A DNA stretch of 33,742 bases from DATKLL01 sp035542475 (GCA_035542475.1 DATKLL010000179.1:1-33742); one strand, 5' to 3'. Positions 15,758-24,467 are shown, counted from the stretch's first letter. The notes: generated by a model not told the origin, from the letters alone. Program-made: numbers and translations.

Positions 15758-16552
15758 TCATTTCTTTGCCTTCTTGAGATCGTTGAACAATTTCCATGCC
15801 TCTTTCGCCGTACTATTATCATGAATGATGGATCGCAAAGCCCTGATCATGGCTACAGGGTAGGGGTTCTGCCACACATTTCTGCCAAGATTTATACCTA
15901 TCGCACCTTTTTGCATGCCATCATAAACGAACTCCATGACCTCAAGCTCAGTATCACACTTTGGACCGCCTGCCATAACAACAGGGACAGGGCAGCCGCA
16001 TACTACTTTATCGAAGTCCTTACACCAGTATGTTTTAACTACCCTTGCTCCCAGTTCGGCGGCGATACGACAACTCAGCGCAAGATATCTGGCATCCCGT
16101 TTTTCCAACTCCTTTCCTACCGCTGTAACCGCCATTACGGGGATGCCGAAATCTTCACACTCATTGACCAGCGCAGACAAATTAGCCAATGACTCACGTT
16201 CATAATCACTGCCTACAAAGATGGAAACTCCTACAGCAGCCGCGTTTAGACGGATAATCTCCTCTATAGACGTTGTAATGCCTTCATTTGCCAGGTCCTT
16301 ACCGACTACACTGGTGCCTCCTGATACCCTGAGAATAACTGGTTTGCTCTCAGCGGGATCCACCGCCGACCGCAATACACCCCTGGTCACAAAAAGGGCG
16401 TCACAATACGGAAGTAGTGGCCTTATTGTTTCCCCGGGCTTCTCTAGACAGGATGTCGGTCCCTGGAAATATCCATGGTCTATAGGAAGGAAAAAACAAT
16501 GGCCATCAGCCTGAATGAGTTGTGACATGCGATTCTTCATTCCCCAATCCAT
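15758..16552 (-). CDS. LsrF-like class I aldolase / thiolase (DeoC/FbaB family)
   Basis: The 264-residue protein closely resembles LsrF, the thiolase that cleaves phosphorylated AI-2 product, and related DhnA-type class I aldolases. It opens MDWGMKNRMSQL and has PIDHGYFQGPTSCLEKP, CDALFVTRGVLRSAV and GCPVPVVMAGGPK in the LsrF order. The Schiff-base lysine is Lys173 in VVKTYW. No other lsr genes are present, so an AI-2 role is doubtful; a role in sugar or deoxysugar phosphate cleavage with the neighbouring dehydrogenase is more likely. A TTG 15 bases upstream is possible, but the ATG at 16552 has a GGAGGA ribosome-binding site at the right distance. Confidence 0.83.
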   Translation of the reverse strand: MDWGMKNRMSQLIQADGHCFFLPIDHGYFQGPTSCLEKPGETIRPLLPYCDALFVTRGVLRSAVDPAESKPVILRVSGGTSVVGKDLANEGITTSIEEIIRLNAAAVGVSIFVGSDYERESLANLSALVNECEDFGIPVMAVTAVGKELEKRDARYLALSCRIAAELGARVVKTYWCKDFDKVVCGCPVPVVMAGGPKCDTELEVMEFVYDGMQKGAIGINLGRNVWQNPYPVAMIRALRSIIHDNSTAKEAWKLFNDLKKAKK

Positions 16553-16605
16553 ATTCAATTCCTCCAAAAATTATATTGATGCAATGTGTTAATGGGATAT
16601 TCTTC

Positions 16606-16635
16606 TTGACAAATATATTTTAATTATTAAATATT
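16606..16635 (+). promoter_or_regulatory. Candidate promoter for the metallophosphoesterase gene
   Basis: A perfect -35 hexamer TTGACA (16606-16611) is followed, after 18 bases of AT-rich sequence, by AATATT (16630-16635) as a -10 candidate. It lies in the divergent region between the aldolase and metallophosphoesterase genes, 43 bases before the latter. Confidence 0.4.
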
Positions 16636-16677
16636 TTCAACACAAAGCTTAAAATCTACATTCCCATTGAGTTAGCG

Positions 16678-17820
16678 ATGATACTTTTTCTCCTCACTTT
16701 TTTCGTGGTTTATGGCGGAGCACATCTTTATCTTTTTGCCAAGATAAGGGGTACCTTCCATCTCAGTATCGGGGCCAATACAGGCCTGATCATCTTTATG
16801 GTGATCATGATACTTGCTCCCATCTTAGTACGTATATCCGAACGCTATGGCTATGAAACATTCGCCCGTTTCATGTCTTATACAGGATATATATGGATGG
16901 GTGTGTTATTTCTTTTCTTCGTTTCCTCCTTATTTTTTGACCTTTATCGCCTTCTGACGTATACAGGTTCTCTTATTCTTAGCCGGGATCTTTCTCATCT
17001 TGCTATTATGCCCATGCACGCCTTTATGATCCCGCTGCTCATTTCTTTAGGCATCAACGCGTATGGCTATTTCGAAGCAAAAAATATCAGAATAGAAAAA
17101 ATAACCATTCAATCTTCCAAAATTCCTGAAGCAGCGGGCAGGATCAGGATCGTGCAGATGTCCGACGTGCATATCGGACTAATTGTGCGGGATGAACGCC
17201 TGAAGCGGATCGTTGAAGAGATAAAAAAAGCGGAACCAGACATCCTGGTAGCAACAGGTGACCTCCTGGATGGACAGATCAATCGTCTCGAGGAGCCATT
17301 GGCTCTTTTGCAGGACATAAACCCCCGCTACGGCAAATTCGCCATCACGGGTAATCATGAATTCTTTGCCGGTATTGACCAGGCCGTTGCCTTTATGAAA
17401 GAAGCAGGGTTTGTTGTACTCCGGGCAGAGGCCCTGAATGTGGCGGGAATGATCAATATCGCCGGTGTTGATGATCCTACCGGGATCAGTTTTGGTCTAG
17501 CCCGACCAGTTTCGGAAAAAGCTCTGCTGTCAGGACTTCCCGGACAGTACTTTACCATCCTGCTCAAGCACCAGCCGAATGTAGATAATGATGCAGGCGA
17601 GTATTTTAATCTGCAGCTTTCCGGACACACACATGGAGGACAGATTTTCCCCTTCAATTTTGTTACGAAACGCTTTTTCTCTTTTAACAGAGGATATTTC
17701 AACCTCACGTATCACTCTCATTTATATGTCAGCCGGGGAGCCGGCACATGGGGACCGCCTGTTCGCTTTCTTTCACCTCCGGAAATCGCGGTGATTGATC
17801 TGATCCATGATAAGGGATAA
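16678..17820 (+). CDS. Membrane-anchored calcineurin-type metallophosphoesterase
   Basis: The 380-residue protein has about four transmembrane segments in residues 1-130, then a complete binuclear metallophosphoesterase domain. Motifs in order are Asp163/His165 (MSDVHIG), Asp195 (ATGDLLDG), Asn226/His227 (GNHEFF), a later His in KHQPN and His317/His319 (SGHTHGGQ). This architecture matches YkuE/YaeI-like phosphodiesterases, which cleave phosphate esters at the membrane, for example lipid precursors; the substrate is not known here. The ATG at 16678 has a weak ribosome-binding site. The strand divergence from the aldolase gene suggests its own promoter. A 31-codon membrane peptide gene follows after 62 bases. 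Confidence 0.88.
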   Translation: MILFLLTFFVVYGGAHLYLFAKIRGTFHLSIGANTGLIIFMVIMILAPILVRISERYGYETFARFMSYTGYIWMGVLFLFFVSSLFFDLYRLLTYTGSLILSRDLSHLAIMPMHAFMIPLLISLGINAYGYFEAKNIRIEKITIQSSKIPEAAGRIRIVQMSDVHIGLIVRDERLKRIVEEIKKAEPDILVATGDLLDGQINRLEEPLALLQDINPRYGKFAITGNHEFFAGIDQAVAFMKEAGFVVLRAEALNVAGMINIAGVDDPTGISFGLARPVSEKALLSGLPGQYFTILLKHQPNVDNDAGEYFNLQLSGHTHGGQIFPFNFVTKRFFSFNRGYFNLTYHSHLYVSRGAGTWGPPVRFLSPPEIAVIDLIHDKG

Positions 17821-17882
17821 TAAATAATTTAAAATTTCTCCCTTAATTCTTTTACAGAAGATGGTCCTTTGAGGAGGTCTCA

Positions 17883-17978
17883 ATGGCAAATAAGAAAAAA
17901 ATTGCGTGGAAATTTTTATGGTTTCTGGTGGGTATGGCCGTGGTTATATACATCATGTTACTGTTAGTTGGCCAGTGA
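17883..17978 (+). CDS. 31-residue single-span membrane peptide
   Basis: A very short ORF with an excellent ribosome-binding site (GAGGAGGT, ending six bases before the ATG). The product has a basic start (MANKKK) and one hydrophobic helix (FLWFLVGMAVVIYIMLLLVG). The charge pattern predicts N-terminus in the cytoplasm and the helix in the inner membrane. It has the look of a real small membrane protein, probably cotranscribed with the metallophosphoesterase. No homologue is recognised. Confidence 0.6.
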   Translation: MANKKKIAWKFLWFLVGMAVVIYIMLLLVGQ

Positions 17979-18042
17979 TCAGAACGAAAACAGCGATCAA
18001 GGGACATTATGACCTAACAGCTCCGGAGACTATTTCTCATTA

Positions 18043-18255
18043 TTACTTCTCATCCAACACCTTACGAATGGTAAATGCAAGACTTTTCAATGCAAAAGGT
18101 TTCATAACAAATTCACGAATCCCTGCCTCTTTAGCCTGCTTTCCATCGATCAGTTCGCTGAATCTATCGCTATTGGAATAGTACAGTTCTTCCCCATAAT
18201 CTATAATTGCAGAAAATCCCGTGCAACTACAGGGTATTCGAAGTTTTTTTCTCAT
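18043..18255 (-). pseudogene. Fragment of a response-regulator receiver domain
   Basis: The 70 codons encode the C-terminal third of a receiver domain as found at the end of hybrid sensor kinases. CTGFS corresponds to the beta-4/alpha-4 region, KEAGIREFVMKPF contains the conserved Lys-Pro of beta-5, and TIRKVLDEK is the last helix. The phospho-acceptor Asp half and any kinase are missing. An odd insertion lies between GFSAIID and RFSELIDG, which look like two copies of the same segment. It is therefore a decayed or recombined relic. The rest of the gene-free stretch 17979-18379 contains only AT-rich DNA and a short plus-strand reading frame tail ending at 18332 that I cannot assign. Confidence 0.65.
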
Positions 18256-18379
18256 GAAAAACAGTACATACTGGCTCAGAATGATGCCAAGGGAAAGAAA
18301 ATTCTTGGGGACTTGAAGAAAGAAAATAAATGATTATCTTATTAAAAAATCAATAAGCATATGAGGTTTAGCATATTAT

Positions 18380-20128
18380 ATGGAAAAAGATATAGATGTC
18401 AATGAAATACAAAAAGACTTAAGCGAATATATCTCAAAGAAGTATGGGAAAAAATTGCATATTGCCGGATTCGGGCCAGTTCCGGAAACTTCCAAGGACA
18501 AAACTGAAGACGCGGGAAAGGAGACGAAGCAGGGGGTTGCATCTATCCATTTCGACATGAAGCCGGGGGAATTAAAGGCTTACCTTGATGAGTATATGGT
18601 CAAGCAGGATGAAGCGAAGCAGGTCCTGGCAACCAAAATTTGTACTCATTTTAACCGGATCAAGAGGTTTGAGCTGAATAGCAAAAAAAAGCGGCCGGAG
18701 GCCATCGGAGAGATCAAGAATAATATCATCATGATCGGTCCGACAGGTGTAGGTAAGACCTTTCTAATTAAACTAATCGCCAATAAGATTGGCGTGCCTT
18801 TTGTCAAGGGTGATGCCACGAAGTTCAGCGAAACGGGGTATGTCGGCGGCGATGTAGAGGATCTGGTACGAGACCTGGTTTATGAAGCCAAGGGGGATAT
18901 CGAACTTGCCCAATACGGAATCATTTATCTGGATGAGATTGACAAAATTGCCGCATCCCATTCCCTGGTTGGGCCAGATGTATCCCGCTCTGGTGTTCAG
19001 CGTGCCCTACTGAAGCCCATGGAAGAAACTGAAGTGGAGCTGAAAGTGCCCCACGACCCAATTTCTCAGATTGAGGCCATACAGGAATATCAAAAAACCG
19101 GGAAGCGTGAGAAGAAGAAACTCAGTACCAAACATATACTGTTCATTATGAGCGGTGCGTTCAATGGACTGGATGGAATAGTCAGAAAAAGGCTTAACCG
19201 GCAGGGGATCGGGTTCGGCGCGGAAATTCAACAGAAAGATGAACATACCGAGTACCTTAAGCATTTGAAGGCGGAGGATCTAATCCAGTATGGTTTCGAG
19301 TCGGAATTCATCGGCAGATTGCCGGTGGTAACTGTCTTTGAACCCCTGGAAGCGGAGGATCTTTATAAGATTCTGAGCAATCCGAAAAGTCCTATCATTA
19401 TCGGGAAGAAACGTGACTTCAAGGCCTATGGCATCGATCTCCATTTTGTAGATGAAGCTCTCCGTAAGATCGCAGAAAACGCATGCAGGGAACGGACCGG
19501 GGCCCGTGGATTGGTGAGTGCCGTAGAACGCGTCCTGATGAAGTTCGAGCACAATCTCCCCTCCACACATATTCGTCATCTGATTGTCACGAGTGCTATG
19601 GTGGACGATCCGGATGGAGAACTCCATAAAATCCTAGCTCATCCCGATGACCCGGAAAGAGAGGTGGCCTTTCAATGTCTGCTGACAGCGGAAGAGGCAT
19701 GTTTGGAAAAGTATATCAGAGAGAAGCTGCATGACTGGCAGCAGTCCTATGGAACCAATTTCTCCGATGCGAGAATCAAGCTCACCATTAAGCATACATT
19801 GGAACAACAGACAGATGTGGAAGTCACGATCGAAGAAATACAAGCTATCCAGCAGGCAGTCCAGGATTTTGCCAAGCAGTTCTCCGCCAGGAACGAATTG
19901 GAAATATCATTCACGGAAGGAGCTATAGACTATTTAGCAGATAAGATTTGGAAGGAGCCTCAGGACCTTTCAGAGTACCTGAAGAGGGCGCTGCAAAATT
20001 ATGACCATGGGCTGAAACTAATCAGAGAAAAGTCGGGAAAACGGCAGTTCCTGATTCCTGTAGAAGGAGTGGCAAACCCCGAGCAATTCTTGAACAGCTT
20101 AATTCAGGAAGCTTACAGAAAGTCGTAA
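18380..20128 (+). CDS. ClpX-like AAA+ ATPase with extra C-terminal module
   Basis: A 582-residue AAA+ unfoldase of the ClpX/HslU clade, about 160 residues longer than ClpX. Walker A is GPTGVGKT (120-127), Walker B IIYLDEIDKIA, and the pore-loop region includes the ClpX-typical SETGYVGGDVEDLVRDL. The GIGFGA stretch places an IGF tripeptide at 277-279, the loop by which ClpX docks onto ClpP, so partnership with ClpP is plausible. The N-terminal zinc-binding domain of ClpX is absent; instead there is a short helical and charged N-terminus. After the AAA lid (ERTGARGLVSAVERVL), residues about 430-582 form an additional helical region with a second lid-like segment (ISFTEGAIDYLADKIW). Monocistronic. 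Its clients are unknown. Confidence 0.85.
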   Translation: MEKDIDVNEIQKDLSEYISKKYGKKLHIAGFGPVPETSKDKTEDAGKETKQGVASIHFDMKPGELKAYLDEYMVKQDEAKQVLATKICTHFNRIKRFELNSKKKRPEAIGEIKNNIIMIGPTGVGKTFLIKLIANKIGVPFVKGDATKFSETGYVGGDVEDLVRDLVYEAKGDIELAQYGIIYLDEIDKIAASHSLVGPDVSRSGVQRALLKPMEETEVELKVPHDPISQIEAIQEYQKTGKREKKKLSTKHILFIMSGAFNGLDGIVRKRLNRQGIGFGAEIQQKDEHTEYLKHLKAEDLIQYGFESEFIGRLPVVTVFEPLEAEDLYKILSNPKSPIIIGKKRDFKAYGIDLHFVDEALRKIAENACRERTGARGLVSAVERVLMKFEHNLPSTHIRHLIVTSAMVDDPDGELHKILAHPDDPEREVAFQCLLTAEEACLEKYIREKLHDWQQSYGTNFSDARIKLTIKHTLEQQTDVEVTIEEIQAIQQAVQDFAKQFSARNELEISFTEGAIDYLADKIWKEPQDLSEYLKRALQNYDHGLKLIREKSGKRQFLIPVEGVANPEQFLNSLIQEAYRKS

Positions 20129-20168
20129 GGACAGGGAAAGGAATTAATGCATTAACCAAAGCTTGAAA

Positions 20169-20195
20169 GAATCGGCTCACTGTGAGAAACGATTC
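20169..20195. terminator. Hairpin between convergent genes
   Basis: Nested stem GAATCG (20169-20174) / CGATTC (20190-20195) with inner CTCAC / GTGAG. It lies between the ClpX-like gene and the convergent polyferredoxin gene. It may serve as a terminator for either strand, but lacks a clear T-run. Confidence 0.4.
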
Positions 20196-20198
20196 CGG

Positions 20199-21749
20199 TC
20201 AAGTCAACAGAAGCTGATTCTCCCGTGATCTTGATTCCCCTATACTGGTGACATATATTGCCGGTTGTCCGAGAATAGGGCACTTTGCCTCACAGACCCC
20301 GCAGCCGATACAGATCTCAAGGTCGACCCTGGGTTGTTTTAGTATCAGTTCTTTTCCCTCTCTGTTTCTGACCTTTACCTGATCAAACCAGATGGCCTTC
20401 TTTGGAGTGGGACAGACCTCTTCACAAACGATGCAAGGCGTGGCATGCGCATGGGGCAGGCATCTTCCCTTATCGATCATGGCAAGGCCTATCTTGACTT
20501 TCGTTTTTTCCGGGAGCTCTAATCTTTTTATAGCGCCCGTGGGACAGACCTGCCCGCATAGGGTGCAGTGGTATTCGCAGTATCCGATGCGGGGCACAAG
20601 GACAGGTGACCATATCCCCTCTATTCCCGCTTCGAGGAATGTCGGTTGGAGGCCGTTTGTTATGCAGACCTTCATGCACTCTCCACATTTTACACATCTC
20701 CTGAGAAATTCCTTTTCTTCAAGGGCACCCGGCGGTCTGATTAGTTTAGGATCAGGAACCCCCGCCTTGACAATGGGTGTAGTCCTCAATAACGGAACGA
20801 CGATGAGTCCGGATAAGATCGAGCCGAGCATCCGCCTTTTGCCGAGGTCCAATCCTGCACTGGTTTGCTTTTTCATGAAACCGAAATGGACCGCATTCTG
20901 GGGACAGAGATCGTCACAGTTCATGCAGACAAGACATTCCGCTTTTTTCCAGTTTTCCTTGAGATCGGGAACGGCACTCCCCTGACAGACAGACACACAC
21001 GCCCCGCACTCATTACAGCCCTCGCTCACTGACCTTTTGAGGAAGGAGTAGCGGGAAAGTATGCCGAGGAAGGCGCCCAAAGGGCAGAGATACTTGCACC
21101 AAAACCGCCTTTCCAGAAGATTCAACCCCAGAACGAAAAAAAACAGCAATCCTATAAAGGCGCTCTGGAGGTAAAAGGGCTGCTGGAACGGAAGAAAAAC
21201 CTTTTTAAGGAACAAAGAGAGGAATTCGGAGATACTCACGAGGTATGGGATATTTGTGTTGTATCCCGCATCAAATATGGCATTCGTCGCAGAACTGGTT
21301 AACGGATAGACGGCAAGTGAAAAAGACCTGATCAGAAGGGAAATGGGATCAATAATTCCTGTGAGCTGAAGGGAGAAAAGGGACGAGGTGAGGAAAAAGA
21401 TCAGGATATAATATTTGAAACGGTACCAGTCTATGGCGGCTGTTTTGCGTTGCTGCTTTTTTAGGACACTGACCATGTTGTTCAGGGTACCCAAGGGGCA
21501 TATCCACCCACAGAAGACCCGCCCCAGAAATACCGTGGCGACGATCACAAAAATGGCGAGGTACAGTGTTTTATACCATTCACGGCCTGCCAGGATTGTT
21601 GTGATGAAAATCAGAGGGTCTGCATCTAAAAAGATCTTTACAGGGTAGCCGAGTTCATTGGCCCCTTTCGCTTCGGTCTGCAGGAAGAGCCACAGAAAAA
21701 GCAGTAAGAAAAGTGCTTGTGAAGCTATACGGATTTTTTTAACCATCAA
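20199..21749 (-). CDS. Membrane polyferredoxin, NapH-NapG-like fusion
   Basis: A 516-residue inner-membrane electron-transfer protein. The N-terminal 240 residues resemble NapH/NosR: about five transmembrane helices and the paired motifs CGWICPLG (Cys80/84) and CKYLCPLG (Cys218/222). Two 4Fe-4S ferredoxin motifs follow at Cys245-255 and Cys272-282. Then comes an internal Arg-Arg plus hydrophobic helix (305-321). After it, a NapG-like part begins IRPPGALEEKEFLRRCVKCGEC, with further clusters at Cys352-362, 391-402, 430-446 and 480-490. It should carry electrons between the quinone pool and a periplasmic acceptor. No nitrate reductase genes are near. Its start overlaps the DUF362 stop (ATGA), indicating coupling. 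Confidence 0.87.
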   Translation of the reverse strand: MMVKKIRIASQALFLLLFLWLFLQTEAKGANELGYPVKIFLDADPLIFITTILAGREWYKTLYLAIFVIVATVFLGRVFCGWICPLGTLNNMVSVLKKQQRKTAAIDWYRFKYYILIFFLTSSLFSLQLTGIIDPISLLIRSFSLAVYPLTSSATNAIFDAGYNTNIPYLVSISEFLSLFLKKVFLPFQQPFYLQSAFIGLLFFFVLGLNLLERRFWCKYLCPLGAFLGILSRYSFLKRSVSEGCNECGACVSVCQGSAVPDLKENWKKAECLVCMNCDDLCPQNAVHFGFMKKQTSAGLDLGKRRMLGSILSGLIVVPLLRTTPIVKAGVPDPKLIRPPGALEEKEFLRRCVKCGECMKVCITNGLQPTFLEAGIEGIWSPVLVPRIGYCEYHCTLCGQVCPTGAIKRLELPEKTKVKIGLAMIDKGRCLPHAHATPCIVCEEVCPTPKKAIWFDQVKVRNREGKELILKQPRVDLEICIGCGVCEAKCPILGQPAIYVTSIGESRSRENQLLLT

Positions 21750-22648
21750 ACATTAATCTTCTTGATTTTTAATTTTGACAGGTCCATCGTGCCCAGTCCT
21801 GCCTTGTGTCCCGCTACTATGAAACCGATGTTTGTTACTTTAAGGCCGAAGAGCGTGGCCCCGAATGCGTCAACCGCCACCTGATCCGTTCCTGCAATGA
21901 CCGTGTTGAGCTGTTTCACATCTGCAATGTCCCCACCCTGTGGTCCGTTCGCGGTCAGTATGCGCACTGCATCAAGTATGACAAGAGTTGGCTTAATGGC
22001 CATGGCAATATCAACGAGACTCCCTTCAATCTTCTGGTGAATCCTGCCTCGCGACCCACCCATCATCCCCATCCAGTTTTTCATTCCAAGGGTAAGGGTG
22101 GAGAGGCTGTGCACCTTCGCGATCGGCATATTGATGACCTTGTCCGCCTCAACAATCTCCACATACAGGGGCCATGATTTCAGTGCAAGACCGGGTAATT
22201 TCATATCCCGGAATTTTCTATCATCCACATAGCTGACGATACCGCCTGCGGCGGAGGCGGCATCGGCAATGCCGCTCTGTTTATAGCATCGCCTCGGATC
22301 TACAACGCTACGGTCAAAGACCTTAACCTGTTTTGCTCCCGCCTCGTAGCAAAGCCTGACCACCGTGGAAACAACCTCCGGGTTGGTGGTCGCCGCGTAT
22401 TCGGGTGTTCTGTCCCAGCCTATGTTTGGCTTGACGACAACAATATCACCTCTCGATATAAATCTTTTCACCCCACCCAGGCCATCTATGGCAGCCTTGG
22501 TTGTCCTCGCAGGTGAAATGCCATGGGCAACAACAAGGTCTGTCTTCTCGGCAGCCTCCAGGGTGACGAGGAATGTGTCCGCAAAACCCGGTATGACGAA
22601 GGTTACACCCGATACAATAGCGGTTTTGAGAAAATCTCTTCGATCCAT
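21746..22648 (-). CDS. DUF362 family protein with Tat-type signal
   Basis: A 300-residue protein with the twin-Arg opening MDRRDFLKTAIVSG followed by a hydrophobic stretch, suggesting export by the Tat pathway with a folded cofactor or partner. The body is a DUF362 domain: VVVKPNIGWDRTPEYAATTN, the GAKQVKVFDRS region, and a KVHSLSTLTLGMKNWMG segment typical of the family. DUF362 proteins often occur fused or adjacent to ferredoxins; the biochemical role is not settled. It is coupled to the downstream polyferredoxin by a 4-base overlap and follows the transglutaminase lipoprotein by 52 bases. Confidence 0.87.
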   Translation of the reverse strand: MDRRDFLKTAIVSGVTFVIPGFADTFLVTLEAAEKTDLVVAHGISPARTTKAAIDGLGGVKRFISRGDIVVVKPNIGWDRTPEYAATTNPEVVSTVVRLCYEAGAKQVKVFDRSVVDPRRCYKQSGIADAASAAGGIVSYVDDRKFRDMKLPGLALKSWPLYVEIVEADKVINMPIAKVHSLSTLTLGMKNWMGMMGGSRGRIHQKIEGSLVDIAMAIKPTLVILDAVRILTANGPQGGDIADVKQLNTVIAGTDQVAVDAFGATLFGLKVTNIGFIVAGHKAGLGTMDLSKLKIKKINV

Positions 22649-22700
22649 TTATAGCAACCTAAAACTTAAGTCTGAACCGATTTCAAGTTTGTCCAGCTGT

Positions 22701-24251
22701 TCATGGCTTTTGATCACACGAGTAATCTATTATTTTTATCTTTATCTGTCCAATAATTTTACCGAGCTGCAAGAGGGATGCCCAGTCATGACCTTCCACC
22801 AGTTTGACATGCGTTGCATCAACCCCCACCTGGTTGAAGGTCGGGTCTACAGCCACCCATCCGTTCGAGTAACTTTCTGACCAGCTATGATAGAGAAATC
22901 CCATTCCTTCCATATACACGATACCTCCTACAAGCCGCGTGGGTATTCCCGCTGCTCTCGCCATTGCCGTATACAGCATCGCGTGTGCCTGGCACGCTCC
23001 TTTCCGAGTATGAAGAACTTCGACCGCCGAGAAGCTGTCAACTGTTTCATCCTTTATCTCAGTAGACACCCACCGGACCAGTTGGTCTATCTTTTCGACA
23101 GAGTTTATAGTACCCTTGACAACGTCCTGCGCTGCCTTCTTAATCTCCGGATGATTACTTTCAATATGATGAGAAGCTGCAAGGTATAAACCACGCTTCT
23201 CGTTGCTCAAGGTCCTGCCGGCGGGTTCCTGTTTTGGCGGCAAGGCGCCTCTGAGCCGAAAAAATGTAAGCGCTTTCCCTTCCACTGTTCTCTCCGAGGC
23301 CTCCTGACCGGGCCCCTGAAGGGGAGCTAATTCCCCTGATAAACCTTCGACGGAAATCTCCAGATAGTTTGTCTTGCGCGGGCATGTTATGGGCTTGTTG
23401 GTTTTGACGAGGCTGAAATCCAGGATGAGGTCTTTTTTGTTCAGGCTTGATTCCGCAAGGAAGTTCTTCGCACTTTTTTCATCTTCCTTGTATGTAATCA
23501 AGACTCCTCCCATCCCCAGCTCAAAAATTGTCTCCCCCTTCAGATTTATCCAGCTGGATACATTATGACCATGCATTTGCGTCTCCACTTTAAAAGAAGG
23601 CTCAAGAGAAAGTTTTTTGCTCTCTTCAAAGGCAATGACCGATTGGATCACTTCTGCTATGGACTGGGTCTGGGGATCGAACACATGATATTGATATCTG
23701 GAGCCCGCCCCCATGCCTTGGAGAACGGGATAGAGATTGATAATACTTGAAGGGTAGATGGATCCTTTAAGATCAAAATCCGCTGTCTTTTCCTCATTGC
23801 CGCTCTTTTGATTTATCATCAGTTTGTGTTCAGTAGTTTTTCCATCGATTATTAGCAGTTTCTCATCCATTTTCTGTTCATAACGAAAGGAAACAAGTGT
23901 TAGATCAGACCTGACCTTGTCATCACTTTTCATGGAGATCTGCTTATCAATCCCCAAAAAACGGATGCGCATGAAGGCTTCCGAAAGAATCTGAAATTGG
24001 TTAACCTCAGGCATCTGTATTATCTTGAGGTGCACAAACCCCACCTTTTCACCATTGAATACAAACCCCTGCCAGAGTTCACTATAAGGAAGATCACTTA
24101 AATCATTTATTTTGAAAGGTTCATGGGGGGTGGGAAGAGGTTTGAAATAATGGGAAGCACACGAAGTCAGGAGAAATACAAACAGGACTAATGTAAGCGG
24201 GAGATTAAAAGTTTTTTTAAGGACTGCATGTTTAAGAACGCTTGCTGACAT
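22701..24251 (-). CDS. Transglutaminase-like domain lipoprotein
   Basis: The 516-residue protein begins with a lipoprotein signal (hydrophobic core LPLTLVLFVF, lipobox LLTSC), so it should be anchored to the outer or inner membrane facing the periplasm. A large N-terminal beta-rich region precedes a C-terminal transglutaminase/protease-like domain. That domain has the catalytic Cys in RKGACQAHAMLYTAMARAAG, the His in YHSWSESY and the Asp in WVAVDPTFNQ. Such domains in bacteria can be peptidases, amidases or cross-linking enzymes. A GTG 12 bases upstream (24263) is an alternative start. First gene of the operon with DUF362 and the polyferredoxin; it might process an exported partner (inference). 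Confidence 0.85.
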   Translation of the reverse strand: MSASVLKHAVLKKTFNLPLTLVLFVFLLTSCASHYFKPLPTPHEPFKINDLSDLPYSELWQGFVFNGEKVGFVHLKIIQMPEVNQFQILSEAFMRIRFLGIDKQISMKSDDKVRSDLTLVSFRYEQKMDEKLLIIDGKTTEHKLMINQKSGNEEKTADFDLKGSIYPSSIINLYPVLQGMGAGSRYQYHVFDPQTQSIAEVIQSVIAFEESKKLSLEPSFKVETQMHGHNVSSWINLKGETIFELGMGGVLITYKEDEKSAKNFLAESSLNKKDLILDFSLVKTNKPITCPRKTNYLEISVEGLSGELAPLQGPGQEASERTVEGKALTFFRLRGALPPKQEPAGRTLSNEKRGLYLAASHHIESNHPEIKKAAQDVVKGTINSVEKIDQLVRWVSTEIKDETVDSFSAVEVLHTRKGACQAHAMLYTAMARAAGIPTRLVGGIVYMEGMGFLYHSWSESYSNGWVAVDPTFNQVGVDATHVKLVEGHDWASLLQLGKIIGQIKIKIIDYSCDQKP

Positions 24252-24467
24252 GTTTTGATCCACTGCAATTTTATATTAACACCGGCAAAGATGAACGTCA
24301 AGCATCCATGAGACGTTTTATAGCCCTATCAATTATCAATAAACCCTCCACAAAAAAATGTGGTAAAAAAATTATTTCACATCTATACTTAAAAATATAC
24401 TTTTTATTGAGGACATCGTAGAAAAGTCCATAGATAATTATTCTGAGATAAATTACGGTAGCAAGAC

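Noticed and set aside
18254..18332. Short plus-strand frames in front of the ClpX-like gene, one ending in a Lys-rich tail
   Set aside because: Could be the end of another decayed gene, but no family could be recognised, so it is only mentioned with the receiver relic.
20392..20985. 197-codon plus-strand frame
   Set aside because: It lies opposite the polyferredoxin cysteine clusters and has no recognisable domain.
24334..24352. CCAC/GTGG mini-hairpin with A-runs upstream of ftsH, considered as a heat-shock operator
   Set aside because: It does not match the CIRCE element or another known operator, and the stem is only four pairs.
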